Shown here: positions 56,931 through 64,000 of the stretch, one piece after another
Layout of the letters: each line of letters opens with the position of its first letter
How positions within the stretch are numbered: position 1 is the first letter of the stretch
Origin: Marsupella aquatica
Lineage: Eukaryota > Marchantiophyta
Assembly: GCA_973895155.1 (NCBI GenBank)
Contig: OZ316891.1
Coordinates: 14,942,001 to 15,006,000 of the forward strand
DNA: 64,000 bases
Direction: 5' to 3'
Position numbers and translations under genes: made by a program
The notes under the pieces: generated by a model
Told to the model about the DNA's origin: nothing
The model's input: the letters and a program-made list of their open reading frames with translations, nothing else
Database searches by the model: none

Positions 56931-58797
56931 CATTCTTTTGCGAAATTGAGCTCTACACATTCGATTCAATACTCTAGTGAAGGCTTTCCTTAGCCTCGGA
57001 GAAATACAACAATACAGGCTTTGCTCCTGGTTGATTTCAAAATGTAATAGTCGGGCTCCTCGAGTCCTCATTATATTAAAAGCAAGAATCATTGGGCTCC
57101 TCATTATTTTCAACTTGAGAATGAAGTCCTCAGCCGTATGGTTTTTCAATGTATAATTGCAGAGTAAGAATGACTCTGACTGCACGTTGCTAGATTAGGT
57201 GACTACCAGCGAATCAGTCAAGTAGTTCTAGGATGATTCACTAGTGGACGATTCTACCATCCTCCAATAATTATCACGAAGTCAAACCAGACCTGAAATG
57301 ATCCTCAGCCTGAGCTTCATGACATCTCGCCAATCCTCAAAATGTTGTGAAGGGTGACTCCGCATCGGGGATAAATTAATTCCTAGCGTCGAGCACCAGA
57401 AACAACGGCAAGCAAAACTCCAAAAAGGACCGAAGACTTGCCGGCGCACAGAAGAACAAGTCAGAAAAGGGTGGTGGACTACTTCTTGAGGCCTACCTGG
57501 TTGATGTACATAGTCGGCCCGTGAACAATAACAGAACTCATGCGAAATATATGAAGCGCTGTGACTTTTTTAACTGAGTTTTACACTGATAAATTTATGC
57601 TACTGTTCTCGTTTGCAGACCTTTTCAGGACGTGCAGAAGTATCTCTAAGCTCTATCTGGGTGACATTTAATTCCACCGTCACGCGACAAATCCTACTAG
57701 ACCAGGCTATGAGCAGTGAACTCAGTAGAGTGGAAATCTGCTGCACTGTTACCAACTATCACTTCCCACATCAAAAGGATCTTGTAGAACGTCAGGGTCA
57801 CCTGTGATGCAGGGCAAGAGTCGACAGGCTCATAGTTAGTAGAAAGTTTGGCATTGTTCCATGACCATCTGCACTACGTTGAGCGATGTCAGCTTCAATA
57901 AAAGTTGTCAAAATCACAAACAGGCGTAATACGATTCGCAATACAACTGATCTGAACCTTCGAATGAATCGTCTTCTCGCCATGACTCTGTTGCGTCATT
58001 TTCCGAAGGTCCTGGAAATTCAGAGTTTCTTGACGTGTCATTCTCTGTTCGTGCAACGCTCTCTGATACCTCCGAACCTCCAAAAAATGGAAGAGGTACA
58101 AATCCAAACCTGTCAAAGCAATCACAGCAAATAAACTGAATATCAGTGTGGACGTGTATGGTATACCAGGCTGGTACTAGACTAGCCTGGTATAACTTCG
58201 CAGGCGTACACCAGGCTGACATATTTGTCTCCTCTACCTGGCGTAATTCTATTCTTGCCTAATAAATGATCTTTCCATTAAAATGATAGACCTACTCCAC
58301 AACCCCTCTATACCTATCAAAATACCAGGTAAGGTTCTCGTACTGGGAAAGTTTTGGGGGATCGTAGTGGCAGGTGCTCCTTGACATGATAGTACTTTTT
58401 ATTTTAGTTTTCCAAATACTAAATTTTTAAAGACAGTAGTTTTCTAAAATTCAATCGCTTGTTTGATAGCTCACTGCTCTTCAGAGAATGTGACGTAATT
58501 CGTTCAGTTCATTGAATGATTATGTCCAGTTATCTACCACCACCTATTCCATTATGCACATGATGTATTAGGCCATAATCTGTGACCATTTCTTTATTTT
58601 GCCCCTTTACTGCTCTCTGAATTTTGCGTCCCGTTTTCCAATTTAGCTGCCACACTTAACCACCCCCATAGCATTACCAGCTTGGTATAGCCCTGTACCT
58701 TTCAACAATGCTTAGTACTCTCACTATTCACCGCTCAGATACATTCCATTAAAAATGTCATTCTCAGATGGTTGCATTGCAGTAAGATTTTCTGTTA
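56931..58797. other. Convergent intergenic region
   Basis: This is the 3' flank between the carboxypeptidase gene and the scramblase gene, which converge here. It holds 3' UTRs and a short inverted repeat at 58162-58194; no gene was seen. Open frames on both strands near 57613-58222 overlap each other without coding features. Confidence 0.5.
58162..58194. repeat. Short perfect inverted repeat
   Basis: TATACCAGGCT, 11 bases, then AGCCTGGTATA. A third related word, ACACCAGGCTG, follows at about 58209. It could be a hairpin in a 3' UTR or a small MITE remnant. Confidence 0.7.
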
Positions 58798-61700
58798 TTA
58801 CCCTGAGCTATGATTAGAAAAGTAGTCATTGTCGAGTGATACTGCCAATGCAAGAACCACTGCTCTTTCTGACAAGGTCAAAGGACGCACAACACCAAGT
58901 CCCTCAGCCTGCACCAGGACACAAATAAGCTCTTCAGGTGATAACTTGTCGAATGTCGAGCAGAAAAACACAATCAGGGCTCAGTCGACTATAATTTAAA
59001 CCATTTTAGTTGACGCAAACTACTTTCTGAGCACTCCCCTCTTCCTATTGTAAATCTTCCAAGATAGACCAAAACAGAATTTGAAGAAATATCACCCAAA
59101 CACCACTGACCATGACACGATAGGTACCTGTTGTGCAGCAGCTCGTAGCTGTTGCATCTCATTTAAGGCTGTTGGCGAACCTGAAAGAATTGGCCGACCT
59201 GGCAATCTCACATCCTCTAAGGATGGTTGAGGCTGAACAGAATAGTTGGATGCATTATCTCCAAAGCGTACAACGTACTGACCAGCATCTGTAAGGAACT
59301 ACACGACATCCGACATACCTGCCTTGTCAGCTTGAATCAGTCAAAAGGATAGGAACACTTGAGCCCACTATAAATAAGCGTCAGTTGAAATAAGGAGGAA
59401 TATCACGAAGAGATGCATTTGAAATTTTCAGAATTCGAATCAAGGCTCAAAACATCAATAAAATTGATGTGGTAAGCTGTACATCCATCGTCTTGAACCA
59501 CACTTGTGAACTAGCTTGAGAGAACATGCTAAAACGATGGTCTTTCACGTATGTCCCAAACCTCATCGTTGACAATCAACAGCCTCCATCTCCTCACAGG
59601 CATTTTAAGTCACTCAATGTCACAAACGTTTCTCTATAAGGCCCATACACAAAGCAAACAAATGCTGCCAGAACAGATGAGTTGCATACCTCAAAGCCAA
59701 ACCCTCTCCAGTTACGATCTATAACCGCTAAGACACCCTGGTTCTCATCATGGAGGGTGAATGTCCAGTACCAAAAACCTGGGTTCTCCACTGCCCCAAA
59801 TTGCTTCGTACTGTGCATGCCAATAAACCAATTTTCGCCTTTAGATAAATAAATACAGTTTTCATTCTAGCTGAGACTCAGGTTGATCAAACCAACTCTA
59901 TGCTTCATAGCTTCCTCAAATTCTCAGGTCAGACCCATGATTCCCTTGATCTGCCCTTGTCTGTTAACAAGTGGCCAGCTCATCGGTGACTAAGAACAAG
60001 TCAAACAGATGACAGAGACCAAAGTCTGGACAAGGTCCAATGAGTTACCCCAAATAACAATCGTAAACTCGTTTCCAAAGGTGCCATCTTCTATGTGCCT
60101 CACCAATCACCTGTCCCAAGAATCCAAAACCATGTGTCCATGAATTAGACAACTCAGCTACGTAGATCCAATAGATTTAATGATCAAATGTCTTAATAGA
60201 CAAATAACCATGAGGGACAACAGCTATATCCTACAGACTATTACATAGCATACCTTCCCATTTACTTCCACGAAGATTGTGCTGTTGATCAGCCAGATCG
60301 GCCTTCGAACCTGTGACACAGGTTGAATTTATGAGAAGTGTAGCAATGGATAGTCTCGTCCAAGATAACGCATACAAGAAATGCAATTCCCAAGCGAGGC
60401 ATGAGTTACTTACACTACAGATCTCATTACCATATGCATCCAAAACAGAAGCTACAAATGGCCTCCTCCTGCGCAAGAACTGCAACAAAACGGTCTTCAG
60501 TATCCTGTTGTTGCGAGAGGTGACTCCATAGGAAGAACCGGCTACAGCAGCTTTCTAACATGATACTGCTTCACGAACTCATCTGCTAAGGTGCAACCAC
60601 TGAAGTGCAGGTATGCTCTTTGGAAATACCTGACGCATGAGGATGTTGCTATCTTCAAGAATATATCCGACAGGCTGGGATCACAGTGCGGATGTCTTTA
60701 GTCAGCTTTGTCCAAGAGCGGCGAACAAATCAGAGCTTCACTGTATGAAACAATACATAAAGTCACCGACTATCGAACTGAGAACACAAAGGAGGAACTG
60801 CCTACAAACAACGAGGGCTAGTTTAATAAGACGCCGACAATGAATACGGCGCATAGCTCTTACTCACAGCTTGAGGCTCCAGTGGATCCATTATCACATA
60901 TTTGTTTTGCTGCAAGGCAATTTCATTGATCAAAGATCAGCATGGTCAACCTGATAGCAATAGCAATTTGCAGCTAGGACATAGATTGCTTTGATGAAAA
61001 AAAGGTTCCGCAGTCCGGACTCTGAAGAATACTTTCGCCTCGGGTTTTAATGGACCATAACGATCTATTTAATCAAGCCGAAGTTTATAAGGTAAAAGAG
61101 AATCGACCTGCTCGAAGCCGAAAGCCAAGTTTGCCCATTCAACATTACGTGTGATGATCAAGTCAGACCTTCCTAACACAGCTGCAAGAGCTTCCTGTAC
61201 AATTCACAAACAAGGAAATTTTGAGTCTGTTCTAATGCAACTGGGAACCACTAACATTACACTATGCAACTCAAATGTAATAGACGAAAATTCCTCATTG
61301 ACATTTCAGACATTTCAGGAGAAAACGGATGATGAGGAACAGGAGAGGCGGCGATGGTTTAAGCACCGGAGAGACATTGCAAAACGTGAGAATAGAATGT
61401 TTAAGTTGGACTTGCTCTTTGGGCCTCTGATAGACATAGATGTGAAAACTATTGGCTGGGCAACGTCCATCAGAAAGCAAACAACATTTACGACGTTCGA
61501 GCTCACCATCCGTCTAAGCAACCATCCCGGTCTGTCATACAGGTTGCAATCTTGCAAACTTGCTTGAATTTCTAAGTGAAAAGGTGCACATTTGCTTTCT
61601 TAAATTGAGCTGTTGGTACACAAAGCTTTTTGGGTACAAATCGTAACGATTCATTGACCAATACTCCTTCAAATAATTCAATACCCCTTCCGATAGCCTT

Positions 61701-62946
61701 ACAAGGTTTACTCGTGCTTCTGTTTTGCTTCGAGTGATATGGGTTCCAGAAGTTAAAACAGTTGGTACGATTAATGATTACCTCTTCTGAAGTGGCCGGA
61801 ACCATATTGTCTCTTTCAGAATCCACGAAGGGAACGACACGATCTTCCTTATCCTCTCGATGAACTGGACGAATCCTCTGTCTTGCTTGCCTCCGTTTCC
61901 TATCGGCCAATGCACGCTGCAGCAACCACTCATCTGTGTGCTGCTGCCTGATAGCTATTCCAGGTGTTCGGGTAGTTCCCGGTGCTGGGACACTTCCGTC
62001 CAGAACAACATCGGAAAGGGTAAATTTAGACATCCCCCACAGAGTTCTGAACTGTTGCATTGTCCCCCCAAAAAACCCATTTGCCGACTGGCCCGATCGC
62101 AAGAGATTATCACTTGAGTTGTAGTACGTCTGTGAATCGCTTGTGCTGGCACCTTCTAGACCGTCTCGGACAAAAGATTTCCCTGCCTGCTGATGATGTG
62201 GACATGCTACTCCAACCTAAGGTAGCAACACAACAGGGATCACATGCCAAATGATGTAAGAAAAGGAGCTACAAGTGAATCTTATCTGACAGGAAACGCA
62301 CAATTTCCGCCTACCAAACAATTTGTACCTACCAAACACCTACAGTCAATTCTTCTATTCGGAAGTTCTCTAAAAGACGAGGACGCTCGCAAAGCGCCCT
62401 ACAGTAACTGAAATTTACTCTCTGAAATTGCTCCACACATTTTCTTGGAAGCAAGAATTCTCAAATTCGTCCTACAACGACTATCGTCAACGTATAGCAA
62501 GAAATAGATTGCTGTTTTTCCTGACACAGAAACATGTCCCAGCACATGACCATTAAACAATACAGAAGCTGCAAGAGCTTCTTCAAAACGTAATTAAGTA
62601 GCGAAATTGTACAGTGTAGCTAAAGCTAGGAGTTCAAACTATGACTCCGCCAAGAAGTAAAAAAGTACACTACGCCCAGTCTTTAATGGAATAGAAAACG
62701 CTCAAACCTCGAACAATTCTCCCCGCCTTCAGGCATGGAAGATAGCAATCGAACTATTGTCAATCACTCACAGTCGTCTTCTGTGAATTCATCTCAACCA
62801 GTCAGACTCAATCAGGGTGGTTTTACTTTTTGGACTTTCATGGACTCCTCATGCGAGGAAATGAGATGAGATGGATCGCAGCTCGTACATACCCAAGAGC
62901 GAGACAAGCGAGATCGCAGACGCGCTACGACAAGGCGGACAGCCAT
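58798..62946 (-). CDS. Phospholipid scramblase family protein, probable mitochondrial form
   Basis: Eleven exons on the minus strand close in phase: 62946-62893, 62216-61782, 61194-61108, 60909-60868, 60674-60630, 60479-60414, 60310-60254, 60110-60049, 59810-59690, 59298-59128, 58908-58798 (416 aa). Exon 1 encodes an Arg-rich, acid-free MAVRLVVARLRSRLSRSW, a mitochondrial-type presequence. Scramblase words in order: LIITRNVEWANLAFGFEQ, KYVIMDP, VGYILEDSNILMRQ, FLRRRRPFVASVLDAYGNEI, VRRPIWLINSTIFVEVNG, HRRWHLWKRVYDCYLG, VENPGFWYWTFTLHDE, AVIDRNWRGFGFE and DAGQYVVRFG. These match the plant scramblase family (Scramblase domain, beta-barrel Tubby-like fold). The family is linked to bilayer lipid movement, though transport by many members is unproven. 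Exon 2 is long (145 codons), poorly conserved and basic. The last exon ends SLDNDYFSNHSSG, the usual plant C-terminal region. The rightmost intron is 676 bp. Confidence 0.93.
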
Positions 62947-63181
62947 GAGCAGATATTGTAGTGCATGCCAAAATGTGTCTAGTGGACAACTACAGTTGCT
63001 TCGATATCATCCTCCTCCTTCTCCTTCTGGCTTTCTTCTGCTGATGCCGTTTCGTGTGCCTGATCTTCACCCGCTTGACGTGCAGTTTCTGTCCCTCGTC
63101 TCTAGACGAAGTGAACCTCTCTCTCTCTATCACAGTTCGTTCCGATTCTCCCACTCATGCTTTCTGCAGCTCTTGAAGAAG

Positions 63182-63184
<3 letters not shown>

Positions 63185-63214
<30 letters not shown>
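63185..63214 (-). repeat. (CT)15 microsatellite upstream of the scramblase gene
   Basis: An uninterrupted CT run about 240 bp upstream of the start codon; on the coding strand it is a GA run. The TON1/FOP-like gene has a GA run in a similar position. Confidence 0.9.
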
Positions 63215-63217
<3 letters not shown>

Positions 63218-63368
63218 CTGCTTCGTGAGGGCTCTCAAAGAAGAGAATTTCCCTCTCGCTCTCTGTTCATTTGCGATTCTCCCTGTTATGCTTTCCTGTG
63301 AGAAACTACCCCCTGAGTAGATACTATGTTTAGCTGGCCAGATGCCCTTGGGTTGCACTACAGATTTG

Positions 63369-63595
63369 GAGGCGAGGCAACAGTTTTGATGAGAGGCAAG
63401 GATGTAAAGGCCTGCCCAAGATGTCAAGGCAAGGGAAAAATGTCAAGGCAAGGGAAAAATGTCAAGGCAAGGGCAAGAAGTCAAGGCAAGGGAAAGTGTT
63501 GAGGAGAGGCAACTATGTCGAGGCAAGGGCAAGATGTGAAAGTGAATAAAAGATGTGGAGGCGAGGGCAAGGATGTCGAGGCAAGGGCAAGATGC
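63369..63595 (+). repeat. Degenerate ~20-bp satellite patch
   Basis: Repeats of ATGTCAAGGCAAGGG(CA)A-like words; the clearest consecutive copies start at about 63431, 63448 and 63465. It is the same family as 13845-14056 (opposite strand) and 42785-43230. Confidence 0.75.
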
Positions 63596-64000
63596 CGTCT
63601 TGTGAAATGCGAATATCATTACGTAAAAGATGTTGTTGTGCAAAAGATGTCATGAAGTAAGTCATTCAAGAAAAGAAGTGTTGTGGAGGTCAGGTGAACT
63701 TTTGAGCCATGTGTCCATGCATTGCACAATTGTTGTTGTGATTGGTTTGTGCTTGTGGCCAGGTTGTCAGTGCTGCTATTTGTGGTTTTGATAGCAATTG
63801 TCATGTGAACTGGGTTATCATTGCGTCCGTGTAATTGTTGCAAACGTGTTGTCATTCCAATTGTCAGTATCATTTGTGCAATCATGTTACTGTTACAAAA
63901 GTGTTGTTTGGGTGCATGGTTGTTGGTTCGGCAATGAATGTTGTCAATTTAGTTGATGCCATTGTTATGAAAGTGATATTGTTGAGGAGGGCGGGTGGAT

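Larger units (their letters stand above)
62947..64000. other. Scramblase upstream region and satellite
   Basis: It holds the presumed promoter and 5' UTR of the minus-strand scramblase gene with a CT microsatellite, a satellite patch, and then unique sequence rich in TTGTTG words to the window end. No other gene was seen. Confidence 0.5.

Noticed and set aside
61151-61567. Plus-strand 138-codon open frame
   Set aside because: It overlaps exon 3 and intron 2 of the minus-strand scramblase gene and has no features of its own.

Overview
The window is nuclear DNA of a land plant, probably a seedless one with flagellated sperm (bryophyte, lycophyte or fern grade). Genes have many short GT-AG introns of about 70-700 bp. 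The window holds a TONNEAU1/FOP-like gene, a serine carboxypeptidase, a phospholipid scramblase and a very long plant-type protein of unknown function. It also holds a Rab23 GTPase, a cilium-linked Rab that flowering plants are understood to have lost. The lineage assignment is inference; the gene structures were read from the sequence by hand.

Region 1 (1-13.5 kb) is transposon territory. A Copia LTR fragment sits at the left edge. About 0.78-11.2 kb holds what I read as one large element with two divergent multi-exon genes. The leftward gene (6092 to 2295 or 1892) encodes a ParB-like domain joined to a C-terminal N4/N6-type DNA methyltransferase domain. The rightward gene (7065-11087) encodes a DDE-type transposase-like protein with a Cys-rich N-terminal part, SUMO-interacting-type motifs and a SWIM zinc finger. 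Fifteen copies of a 15-bp near-palindrome (consensus TAGCGCCNGGCGCTA) lie in its introns, in the shared promoter region and in the flanks. I did not see the full site elsewhere. Both genes carry in-frame TGA/TAG codons that single C-to-T changes would explain, so this copy looks like a methylation-decayed relic. A 5'-truncated LINE follows at 11.3-13.5 kb.

Region 2 (13.5-31 kb): a gene-poor stretch, the TON1/FOP-like gene (17.25 kb to at least 20.0 kb, probably about 22.5 kb), direct repeats, a deleted Copia element with a GC-rich insert (26.27-27.92 kb), and a field of about 100-bp repeats to 30.4 kb.

Region 3 (31-39.5 kb): a 16-exon gene for a 1294-residue conserved plant protein of unknown function; all exon phases close.

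Region 4 (39.5-51 kb): mostly non-coding, with low-complexity satellites, the minus-strand Rab23 gene (43.56-46.16 kb), a non-autonomous inverted-repeat element (48.0-49.5 kb) and a small tandem array.

Region 5 (51-64 kb): a 9-exon serine carboxypeptidase gene (480 aa, plus strand), an 11-exon phospholipid scramblase gene (416 aa, minus strand), and another satellite patch.

The host genes are unrelated housekeeping or trafficking functions and form no pathway together. TON1/FOP and Rab23 both relate to microtubule-organising or ciliary biology, but they lie 20 kb apart and I infer no functional linkage.
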